DNA from: Acidobacteriaceae bacterium
Lineage (GTDB): Bacteria; Acidobacteriota; Terriglobia; Terriglobales; Acidobacteriaceae
DNA: 5,894 bases
Direction: 5' to 3'
Assembly (NCBI GenBank): GCA_003165455.1
Contig: PLUJ01000314.1
Span: forward strand, 1,288 to 7,181
Positions 1 through 5,430 of the stretch are shown piece after piece. How positions within the stretch are numbered: the first letter of the stretch is position 1; each line of letters opens with the position of its first letter. The notes below the pieces were generated by a model, which did not search any database, had not been told where the DNA came from, and worked only from the letters and a program-made list of their open reading frames with translations. The position numbers and the translations under genes are program-made.

Positions 1-62
1 GCGCTCTTGACGGCTTTCTTGCAGATCGGACAGCGAAGTTTTAAAGCGCGCTTGCGAGGCAT
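1..62 (-). CDS. yacG: YacG-like zinc-binding protein, N-terminal fragment (runs off left edge)
   Basis: Only the first 20 codons are in the window. The translation begins MPRKRALKLRCPICKKAVKS, with one C-x2-C pair (CPIC, residues 11-14). YacG (DUF329) proteins are about 60-70 residues long, open with a basic stretch and a CPxCxK motif, and carry a second cysteine pair further on to bind one zinc. In E. coli YacG binds GyrB and inhibits DNA gyrase. The ATG lies 22 bp past the rimO stop on the same strand, and an in-frame TAA five codons upstream rules out a much earlier ATG. No strong Shine-Dalgarno sequence is visible, so translation may depend on rimO. The name rests on a short match; another small zinc-ribbon protein is possible because the second cysteine pair cannot be seen. 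Confidence 0.55.
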   Translation of the reverse strand, partial: MPRKRALKLRCPICKKAVKS

Positions 63-84
63 CGTTAAGAATATTTAACAGCGG

Positions 85-1584
85 CTAAAGGATTTTGGCG
101 ACCAGATCGTAGTCATGCGATTCCGTTATCTGGCAGTGGTAAAACTCACCCGGCAGCGGAGTTAACCCTTCGGGGACATCGTTGACAAAAACTTTGCCGT
201 CAATTTCTGGCGCATGCATCGCGGTGCGGCCTTCGAGTAATAGCTCGGTCTCATCCGATGTTCCTTCCAGAAGCAGGTCGAATTCCTGCCCCACGAGGGC
301 TTTCTTTTTCTTTTTGCTGATCTGCCGCTGGATTCCCATCAAGTGCTTGCGCCGTTGCTCGATCTCGTGCGTTGAGATTTTCCTGTCGAGTCCGTAGGCG
401 TCTGCTCCCTCTTGATCGGAGTAAGAAAACGTTCCCATCCAATCGAATTGGGCTTCACGCACAAAATCGCAGAGCTCTTCAAACTCCGCGTCGCTTTCCC
501 CTGGAAACCCCACAATGAAAGAAGTACGCAAGGTGAGCCCTGGTATGGTGCGCCGCATTTTTGCGATGGAGCGAAGAAAAACGTCGGACCCGCCGCCTCG
601 CTTCATGCGCTTGAGCGCCGTAGCCGAAGCATGCTGTAAGGGCACATCCATGTAAGAACAAATTTTCTCGTGCGCGGCGATGGTTTCCAGAAGCTTGCCA
701 GTAATCTTGTTCGGATAGGCATACAGAAAACGAATCCAGCGCAAATCCTCGACCCTCGCCAGCTTTTCTAACAAAAGGGCAAGCCCGTCTTTAAGGCCCA
801 AATCCTCCCCGTAACACGTTGTATCTTGTCCGATAAGAGTAATTTCACGAACGCCAATCCGCGACAGTTGTTCGGCCTCGGCGATCACCGACTCAAACCG
901 GCGTGAGCGAAACTGCCCACGAAGTTGCGGAATAATGCAGAAGGTACAGGGATGATCACAGCCCTCTGCGATCTTGATGTAAGCCCTGGATTTCGGGGTA
1001 GCGAGGATGCGCGGAGTCTTGTCATCGTACAAATAGTGGGGCAGGTCCGCGATGGCACCGTCCCATTGTTCACGGGAAAAGCGTCCTTTGGCTGCGCGTG
1101 CGTCTCCCTCGGGTCGCGAAGGCAACACTACGAACGGAGAATCGTTTTTTGTCGAGGGGCCAGCCAATCCGGAAGCTGACAGAATTTTCTCTAACTCGCC
1201 GGTTCCCACCACAGCATCCACTTCAGGGATACGTTTGCGGATTTCGTCGTGATAGCGTTCTACCAGGCATCCGGCGACCACCAGTTTTGTGGCTCGGCCA
1301 GAGGTTTTGTGAGCCGCCATTTCCAGAATCGCATTCACCGACTCGTATTGCGCGCTCTCGATGAATGAACAAGTGTTCACCACGATTACATCCGCATCTT
1401 CAGGTCTTGAAGTAAGGTCGGCTCCCGCCCGGGCCAATAAGCCCATCATCACTTCGCTATCGACCAGGTTCTTGGGGCACCCCAGGCTCACAAAGCCTAC
1501 CTTCGGCGGGCGCGGCTGCAATGTCATCTCGCTTGCGGAGGCGTTTGGGGCAGGTACAGGAATGCTGGGGTTCTTCGAAGACAT
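85..1584 (-). CDS. rimO: Ribosomal protein S12 methylthiotransferase RimO
   Basis: This radical-SAM enzyme methylthiolates the beta-carbon of a conserved aspartate in ribosomal protein S12 (Asp89 in E. coli), in the cytoplasm. The 499-residue product shows the family order: an N-terminal MTTase domain with GCPKNLVDSE and three cluster cysteines (C36, C72, C106), a radical-SAM domain with CDHPCTFC (C209, C213, C216), and a C-terminal TRAM domain from about residue 430. The GCPKN motif favours RimO over the tRNA enzyme MiaB. The frame stays open to 1830, but I chose the ATG at 1584 because AAGGA sits 5 nt upstream and family homology starts at about residue 28. A later ATG at 1527 has a poorer site. 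The protein is longer than E. coli RimO (441 aa), owing to a short N-terminal extension and about 35 extra residues between the first two domains. A run of five lysines (424-428) precedes TRAM. The YacG-like gene follows 22 bp downstream. Confidence 0.96.
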   Translation of the reverse strand: MSSKNPSIPVPAPNASASEMTLQPRPPKVGFVSLGCPKNLVDSEVMMGLLARAGADLTSRPEDADVIVVNTCSFIESAQYESVNAILEMAAHKTSGRATKLVVAGCLVERYHDEIRKRIPEVDAVVGTGELEKILSASGLAGPSTKNDSPFVVLPSRPEGDARAAKGRFSREQWDGAIADLPHYLYDDKTPRILATPKSRAYIKIAEGCDHPCTFCIIPQLRGQFRSRRFESVIAEAEQLSRIGVREITLIGQDTTCYGEDLGLKDGLALLLEKLARVEDLRWIRFLYAYPNKITGKLLETIAAHEKICSYMDVPLQHASATALKRMKRGGGSDVFLRSIAKMRRTIPGLTLRTSFIVGFPGESDAEFEELCDFVREAQFDWMGTFSYSDQEGADAYGLDRKISTHEIEQRRKHLMGIQRQISKKKKKALVGQEFDLLLEGTSDETELLLEGRTAMHAPEIDGKVFVNDVPEGLTPLPGEFYHCQITESHDYDLVAKIL

Positions 1585-1607
1585 GCAATTCCTTATCTTA
1601 GCATTCT

Positions 1608-1623
1608 GCGAGAGCTTTCTCGC
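1608..1623 (-). other. Small perfect hairpin in the rimO leader
   Basis: A 6-bp perfect inverted repeat (GCGAGA / TCTCGC) with a 4-nt loop lies about 24 bp upstream of the rimO ATG. If rimO is transcribed from farther upstream, this hairpin would be in its 5' leader just before the ribosome binding site. It has no T-run on either strand, so it is not an intrinsic terminator. A regulatory role is unproven and a 6-bp repeat can arise by chance. Confidence 0.3.
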
Positions 1624-1657
1624 TCGATAGGAGTGCGTTCCGGACATAACCTCAGGC

Positions 1658-1686
1658 ATCACGGTCGCCAGTAGCGTAGCGGTCAA
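1658..1686 (-). promoter_or_regulatory. Candidate sigma70-type promoter for rimO
   Basis: Read on the minus strand, TTGACC (1686-1681, five of six matches to the -35 consensus) is followed after 17 bp by CGTGAT (1663-1658, only three of six to the -10 consensus). Transcription would start near 1651 and give a leader of about 65-70 nt containing the small hairpin. The spacing is ideal but the -10 is poor, so this is a weak prediction. Confidence 0.22.
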
Positions 1687-1755
1687 ATTGTGGTGCTTCA
1701 TGCTAGGCTGGAAATTATCCGCAAAACAGAAGCGATCCGGCATCCTGGAGGGAAA

Positions 1756-2412
1756 ATGTCTGGGAAACAGGCCGCACTGGCGATCCTGCTCCTCGGGATA
1801 TGCACTGCGGGAACCTATGCCTCGGCGCAAGATGAGAAGAACGAACTAACCGGAATCATTGGCCGTATTTTTATCAGTGATCAGGGCATTCACGGGCCAA
1901 ATGCTCCCTCTATAAATCCTTTTGTTCGTTCTGGAAGAGGGCTAACCTTTGAAGCGGATTATGCGCGTCTCTTGCACGTCGCCCCAGTCTTTTCGGTCTC
2001 TGCCGAAGTCCCGGCGGTTTTCAATCTGGATGAAGACCTTGGATCAGGTGGCGATGTGGTTCCATCTGACTATCGGCAAATCTTCGTCACCCCCGCGGTT
2101 CGTCTGAATTTGTTTCCCTTAACAGCTTTTTCTCCGTGGGTGAGCCTGGGCGGCGGCTTCGCTCATTTTACCGAAAGCAACGCTCTGAACTATTACGGTA
2201 CGAATCCTGGCGGCTCATCCACCTCGGGCGTGCTCGAAGGCGGATTAGGGTTGGATTTGAATCCCTGGAAGCGAGGGGAGTTCCGGCGACTGGGTTTTCG
2301 GGGGCAGGTTCGTGATTTCTGGTCCGGTACGCCCGATTTGCCGCTGGCTGATACGGGCAAGACCAGGCAGCACAATTATTTTGCCGGCGGAGGTGTGATC
2401 TGGCGTTTCTAG
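1756..2412 (+). CDS. Secreted outer-membrane beta-barrel-like protein of unknown function
   Basis: I do not recognise a specific family. The 218-residue product begins with a clear Sec signal peptide: a positive K4, a hydrophobic core over residues 6-19, and an ASA cleavage site before Q25. The mature part has alternating hydrophobic/polar stretches rich in Gly and aromatic residues, for example FVTPAVRLNLFPL and WVSLGGGFAHF. It ends in IWRF, a terminal phenylalanine typical of outer-membrane barrels recognised by BamA. Size and pattern suit a small barrel of about eight strands. The frame opens at 1690, but ATG 1756 is preferred because GGAGGG lies 3 nt upstream and the signal peptide starts there. 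C16 is not a lipobox cysteine, because the residue before it is Ile. The gene diverges from rimO and converges on the transglutaminase gene. Function and substrate are unknown. Confidence 0.82.
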   Translation: MSGKQAALAILLLGICTAGTYASAQDEKNELTGIIGRIFISDQGIHGPNAPSINPFVRSGRGLTFEADYARLLHVAPVFSVSAEVPAVFNLDEDLGSGGDVVPSDYRQIFVTPAVRLNLFPLTAFSPWVSLGGGFAHFTESNALNYYGTNPGGSSTSGVLEGGLGLDLNPWKRGEFRRLGFRGQVRDFWSGTPDLPLADTGKTRQHNYFAGGGVIWRF

Positions 2413-2437
2413 ATTGCATCAATTTGCGGCTGGTTAT

Positions 2438-4642
2438 CTATTTCCTGCTCGCCAATTCCACGTCCTTATATAACTCGGGCAATCGCTTCGCGTCCTCCGC
2501 CGAGCTTCCGAAACGCGATGATTCGTAAGCGTCGGTGAATCGCTCAACCGGCCTCTTCAACTTCTCATCCTCAATCAGTCGAAGAAATTCATGTGCCGTT
2601 TGCGACTCGGACTTCTTTAGTCCGCGCCCCGCCAAATACTTCGCCATGCGCTCGTACCACATGGCGGCTGCTTCATGCGGAGATCGTTCCGGATGGGACC
2701 GCAGCTTTCTGGCGCGGATCATCCGGACAACCCGCCCGGCATTGCCCAGCAACAGCAGGAGCAATCCAAGCCCGAATGCGACTCCAAGCCAACTGAATGG
2801 CGCTTGTTCTGCCCCACGTTGACCGCGTCGAACCCGCTCCATAAGCTGAACATAGGTTGCCCGAATCCATCTTCGCGTCTTTTCAAACGAACTGCGGGTT
2901 CGGGTTACCGCGGATTTTCCCAGTACAAATTGATGCGAGGAGTCGTAACTGATGACCCAATCGCGCCAAAAGGATTGCGCAGCATCCAAATAGAGCAATG
3001 CCCGGTCCCAGCCTTGCGGAGTTCCGATCGCTCCACCCGGTGTGGGATCGAACGTAATCCAACCATACCCAGGGAAGTAAGCTTCCACCCAGGAATGCGC
3101 ATCCTTAGCACGGACAATGTAGTTGCCGGTTACATCGTTGAATTCATCGCTGCGAAAACCGTTGACCACACGCGCGGGAATCCTCAAGGTACGCAGCATC
3201 ACTGCCATCGATGAAGCGAAATATTCGCAATGTCCCTGCTTGCGTTCGAAGAGAAAATTCGCCAACGGATCTGCAACCTGAGAGCGCGGCAGCTGCAACG
3301 TGTAACCATAATGGGTATTCAAATAACGCTCGATCGCCACCGCCCGGTCGTAGCTGTCACTCGCTGACTTTGTTATCTCGGCGGCCAGCGTGGCGATCCG
3401 TGGATCGAGATTCGGAAGCTGTAAATAAACTTGGGAAAATTCCGGATAAGAACGGTCAGCCTGACGCAACAGTTCCGCGGTTGGCTTATAAAGATCCGAG
3501 TCCGCTTCGTAAACGCTGACCGCCCTTTGAGCATCGAGATCGTAGATCCCCCCGCCCATATCCATCGACAGCCCTCGATATGCGCCCGTTAGCCGCCGCG
3601 CCCATGGGGCCAGGAAAAAAACGTTCGTTCCAATTGGTTCAACCATTATGCGGTAATGGATCACATGCGCGGTACCGCGAGTCGCCGCGGCGGCACGCTG
3701 CGGACTCATTTCGGCCGTGCCTTGACTAAACCGCGGAACGGCAAATGATCCGTCTGCTTCCCGTTGCAACACGTATTGCTCCCGTGGGTTTGACCAATTT
3801 CTTCCATCGAAATTAGCCAACGCCACTCCGCGCCAGTGCAGTTCGTACTTCCCGCTTTTGTCGCCATCGATCTGGATATGCATGACGACTGCGTTGGATT
3901 GTTGAATCTGCCCGATCCGCCCTAGTTGAACGCGGTCGCTGAAGCCGGTGGAGAGATCAGTTCCGAAGGAATATCCACCAAGATAGCCGACCGATACACG
4001 AGGCAACAGGAAAAACACCCCAGCGGCGCCTACCAAAATCATCGTTACCAGCGCTGGAATGATGCGCGCCAAAGAGAAAGCGAGGTGGCGATGCTCGTGC
4101 GCGTCATTGGAGTGCTGCGCTTGAAACTTGGCGGCTCGCCCCGACCGCCGCATCTCCATCAAAATGAAAGTCGAGACCGCGACCAACATGAATCCAGCGA
4201 AGAAGAACAGAAATACGCTGTCTACCGTGAGTACGGCCGACGCGAGAACCATTAAGAAAGCCAGGATCGCGAGCATCGTACAATCCCGATCCCGCCGCAA
4301 AGAAAATGTGCGAACCACTACAGCGAAAAGAACCAGATGAACCGTCGCCGTTAAGAAAGTGCGGGATAGCCAGAAATAATCGACGGCATAAAAAGCGAAA
4401 TAAACAATAGTGAGAGGCGTGGTCCACCGCTTGGAAATAACCACTTTCCGGCGAGTCGACAGCAGGTACCCACGGCAAGCAAGAGCGGCGCCGACTAAGA
4501 GGATCGCAGGCAGCTCCAGGGCGCCGGTGCTAGCCAAAGTTCCAAACCCCATCAAGACAAGAAGGTAAAGCGACAGATCGAAATATTTGTTGATTGCCTC
4601 GGGTAAAGGGATTACGCCGGATTGGGAGATGGACTGTGGCAT
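2438..4642 (-). CDS. tgpA: TgpA-like membrane-anchored transglutaminase-like protein (DUF3488 / transglutaminase core / DUF4129)
   Basis: This 734-residue protein shows the full TgpA architecture. A multi-span N-terminal membrane region has hydrophobic segments at roughly 21-55, 74-112, 121-162 and 190-214. A long extracytoplasmic section leads to a transglutaminase-like core at about 405-540, then one membrane span (about 617-636) followed by a basic stretch, and a C-terminal DUF4129-like tail (about 655-725). The catalytic triad is visible: C472 in GHCEYFASS, H516 in DAHSWVEAY and D532 in FDPTPG. By the positive-inside rule the tail is cytoplasmic and the enzyme core periplasmic. The family includes TgpA of Pseudomonas aeruginosa, a periplasmic-facing protein; its natural substrate is unsettled. 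The usual partners, a MoxR ATPase and a DUF58 protein, are not beside it here. The start codon has no evident Shine-Dalgarno sequence, but a TAG 12 codons upstream excludes an earlier ATG and residue 31 is the next internal Met. Confidence 0.9.
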   Translation of the reverse strand: MPQSISQSGVIPLPEAINKYFDLSLYLLVLMGFGTLASTGALELPAILLVGAALACRGYLLSTRRKVVISKRWTTPLTIVYFAFYAVDYFWLSRTFLTATVHLVLFAVVVRTFSLRRDRDCTMLAILAFLMVLASAVLTVDSVFLFFFAGFMLVAVSTFILMEMRRSGRAAKFQAQHSNDAHEHRHLAFSLARIIPALVTMILVGAAGVFFLLPRVSVGYLGGYSFGTDLSTGFSDRVQLGRIGQIQQSNAVVMHIQIDGDKSGKYELHWRGVALANFDGRNWSNPREQYVLQREADGSFAVPRFSQGTAEMSPQRAAAATRGTAHVIHYRIMVEPIGTNVFFLAPWARRLTGAYRGLSMDMGGGIYDLDAQRAVSVYEADSDLYKPTAELLRQADRSYPEFSQVYLQLPNLDPRIATLAAEITKSASDSYDRAVAIERYLNTHYGYTLQLPRSQVADPLANFLFERKQGHCEYFASSMAVMLRTLRIPARVVNGFRSDEFNDVTGNYIVRAKDAHSWVEAYFPGYGWITFDPTPGGAIGTPQGWDRALLYLDAAQSFWRDWVISYDSSHQFVLGKSAVTRTRSSFEKTRRWIRATYVQLMERVRRGQRGAEQAPFSWLGVAFGLGLLLLLLGNAGRVVRMIRARKLRSHPERSPHEAAAMWYERMAKYLAGRGLKKSESQTAHEFLRLIEDEKLKRPVERFTDAYESSRFGSSAEDAKRLPELYKDVELASRK

Positions 4643-4695
4643 TTGGGACGAAAAAATCCGCGTGAACTCTACTGACCTCTATTGTTAGGCATGAT

Positions 4696-4766
4696 CCCTG
4701 CCATTGGGAAGGCTTTCGCACTCTATTCTTGCACCAAAAGTCACTTGTCTTTTGATGCCGGCAGGG
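4696..4766. repeat. Nested inverted repeats in the tgpA-ffs divergent region
   Basis: Two perfect inverted repeats are nested. CCCTGCC at 4696-4702 matches GGCAGGG at 4760-4766, and inside it CAAAAG at 4735-4740 matches CTTTTG at 4749-4754 with an 8-nt loop. Read as RNA from the minus strand this could fold as a two-tier stem in the tgpA leader; as DNA it could be an operator. The inner gaps are unequal (32 and 5 nt) and neither arm is followed by a T-run, so it is not a terminator. Function unknown. Confidence 0.35.
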
Positions 4767-4805
4767 CAAGCGTTCGGCGCGAAAAGGTCCCTGCGTTTAA
4801 TTTGT

Positions 4806-4811
4806 TAGAAT
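4806..4811 (+). promoter_or_regulatory. -10 box of the SRP RNA promoter
   Basis: TAGAAT matches the TATAAT consensus at five of six positions. It ends 7 nt before position 4818, which is where the closing stem of the SRP RNA begins, so the predicted transcription start and the predicted RNA end agree. No good -35 hexamer is visible 16-18 bp upstream (the 17-bp position reads AAAGGT), so the promoter may rely on other contacts. Confidence 0.5.
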
Positions 4812-4817
4812 GATTCA

Positions 4818-4924
4818 GGTCAGGCATCGGTCTTACGCGACGTATTCTCGCCAACCCCGCCAGGTCCGGAAGGAAGCAACGGTAACGGGCTCTTGCGTGT
4901 GCAGTGAGTTCCCGGTGCCTGGCT
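4818..4924 (+). ncRNA. ffs: Signal recognition particle RNA, small bacterial type (4.5S-like)
   Basis: This is the RNA component of the signal recognition particle. It binds the GTPase Ffh and helps deliver nascent membrane and secreted proteins to FtsY and the Sec translocon. The signature apical region CAGGTCCGGAAGGAAGCAAC is at 4861-4880, with the GGAA tetraloop at 4868-4871 closed by UCC/GGA and the asymmetric-loop bases that contact the Ffh M domain. CCCG (4856-4859) pairs with CGGG (4886-4889). The ends form a long closing stem, 4818-4830 with 4912-4924, allowing G-U pairs. At about 107 nt and with no Alu-type domain it is the short form usual in Gram-negative bacteria. Ends are inferred from pairing, the -10 box and the T-run, and may be off by a few bases. 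It diverges from the TgpA-like gene. Confidence 0.95.
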
Positions 4925-4932
4925 TATTTTTT
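4912..4932 (+). terminator. Likely intrinsic terminator of the SRP RNA
   Basis: The 3' arm of the closing stem (4912-4924) is followed by two bases and six consecutive T residues (4927-4932). The long terminal stem of the RNA could itself serve as the terminator hairpin, which is common for short structured RNAs. No separate hairpin is seen after it. Confidence 0.5.
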
Positions 4933-4943
4933 GATTTCCTACC

Positions 4944-4995
4944 CTTGTAAACCTCCCGCCCTGAACTGCAATCACCTTTACACAGTCTTTACAAG
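4944..4995. repeat. Three TTTACA motifs, direct and inverted, upstream of the STAS gene
   Basis: CTTTACA occurs at 4976-4982 and again at 4987-4993, an 11-bp period that puts both copies on the same helix face. A third copy is inverted: CTTGTAAA at 4944-4951 is the exact complement of TTTACAAG at 4988-4995. The arrangement lies 80-130 bp before the STAS start codon. Tandem half-sites of 10-11 bp are typical of OmpR/PhoB-type response regulators, so an operator is possible. No convincing -10 box follows at the right distance, and chance occurrence in AT-rich spacer sequence cannot be excluded. Confidence 0.3.
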
Positions 4996-5074
4996 TTTTC
5001 GCGCAAGAAATGCGGTCTTTCTCCGTCACTATTGAGTCAGCGCACGGAAAATCAAAGCGAAGGATGCCAAATTT

Positions 5075-5347
5075 ATGCGCAATATCTCCTCCAATGTTTC
5101 CCCTACGGTTACGATTCGAGTTGCTGGGAGTCTCTCGCAAGGCCATTTGGCATATCTCGACCAGCTTGTGTCCTCCGCGATTGAGTGCGCTCTGTGGCCG
5201 ATGCTGGATCTGGCGTCTCTTGAAGAACTAGACCGTGTGGCGCTCGGCTACTTAGTAGGAGGCGAGGGCCGAGACTTCGGGATTTTGGGCTGCCCGAATT
5301 TCATCCGCGAGTGGATGCAGTACGAGAAGGAGTACCGGGCAGCGTAG
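5075..5347 (+). CDS. Small STAS-domain protein (anti-sigma-factor-antagonist-like)
   Basis: The 90-residue product resembles a single STAS domain. A strand at residues 11-20 (TVTIRVAGSL) is followed by a helix at 24-40, a core strand WPMLDLASL at 41-49, a helix beginning ELDRVALGYL at 51-60, then RDFGILGCP and a final helix at 75-86. STAS proteins such as SpoIIAA act in partner-switching with anti-sigma kinases, and the domain also serves other regulatory or binding roles. The loop that normally reads DSSGLG reads DRVALG here (residues 53-58), so the usual phosphorylated serine is missing. The start is supported by GAAGGA at 5059-5064, 10 nt from the ATG, slightly long. No kinase or sigma factor lies in the window. 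It is followed 83 bp later by fabH on the same strand. The family call is by pattern and moderately sure; the function is unknown. Confidence 0.65.
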   Translation: MRNISSNVSPTVTIRVAGSLSQGHLAYLDQLVSSAIECALWPMLDLASLEELDRVALGYLVGGEGRDFGILGCPNFIREWMQYEKEYRAA

Positions 5348-5374
5348 CCGCGAAGTGTCGCGAAACTATTGCAT

Positions 5375-5403
5375 TAGACATTCCGGCTTCATTCGTTCAA
5401 AAT
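5375..5403 (+). promoter_or_regulatory. Candidate promoter for fabH
   Basis: TAGACA (5375-5380, five of six to the -35 consensus) is followed after exactly 17 bp by CAAAAT (5398-5403, four of six to the -10 consensus). Transcription would begin near 5410, about 20 nt before the fabH start codon and just upstream of its ribosome binding site. This would let fabH be expressed separately from the STAS gene. Prediction only. Confidence 0.35.
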
Positions 5404-5419
5404 ACTGGATTCTTCCATC

Positions 5420-5425
5420 AGGAGA
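5420..5425 (+). promoter_or_regulatory. Ribosome binding site that sets the fabH TTG start
   Basis: AGGAGA lies 5 nt before TTG at 5431 and is the best Shine-Dalgarno match in this gap. The competing in-frame GTG at 5464, where many FabH proteins begin, has no purine-rich sequence before it. This decides the start at the TTG. Confidence 0.65.
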
Positions 5426-5430
5426 TTTCA

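Noticed and set aside
300..318. A-rich slippery run in the rimO mRNA (five-lysine stretch) as a programmed frameshift
   Set aside because: The zero frame continues into a normal TRAM domain and the usual A-AAA-AAG heptamer is not present in the right phase; it simply encodes lysines.
1792..1803. Lipoprotein signal (cysteine at residue 16 of the barrel protein)
   Set aside because: The residue before the cysteine is Ile rather than Gly, Ala or Ser, and a standard ASA signal peptidase I site follows at residues 22-24.
1585..1830. In-frame 82-codon extension of rimO upstream of the ATG at 1584
   Set aside because: It runs antisense through the barrel gene's signal-peptide region, has no homology-like content, and the ATG at 1584 has a good Shine-Dalgarno.
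2675..3214. 179-codon plus-strand open frame antisense to the TgpA-like gene
   Set aside because: It lies wholly over the conserved transglutaminase coding sequence, has low-complexity unconvincing composition and no clear domain; it is a shadow of the real frame.
4104..4478. 124-codon minus-strand frame with hydrophobic-looking stretches
   Set aside because: Alternative frame of the N-terminal membrane region of the TgpA-like gene; the real frame has clear transmembrane segments and continues into the catalytic domain.
4820..5146. 108-codon minus-strand open frame across the SRP RNA
   Set aside because: It covers a highly recognisable SRP RNA and the start of the STAS gene on the other strand; no domain is visible.
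5349..5362. Hairpin CGCGA / TCGCG just after the STAS stop codon as a terminator
   Set aside because: The stem is only 5 bp and is followed by AAACTATT rather than a T-run, so it does not meet the pattern of an intrinsic terminator.
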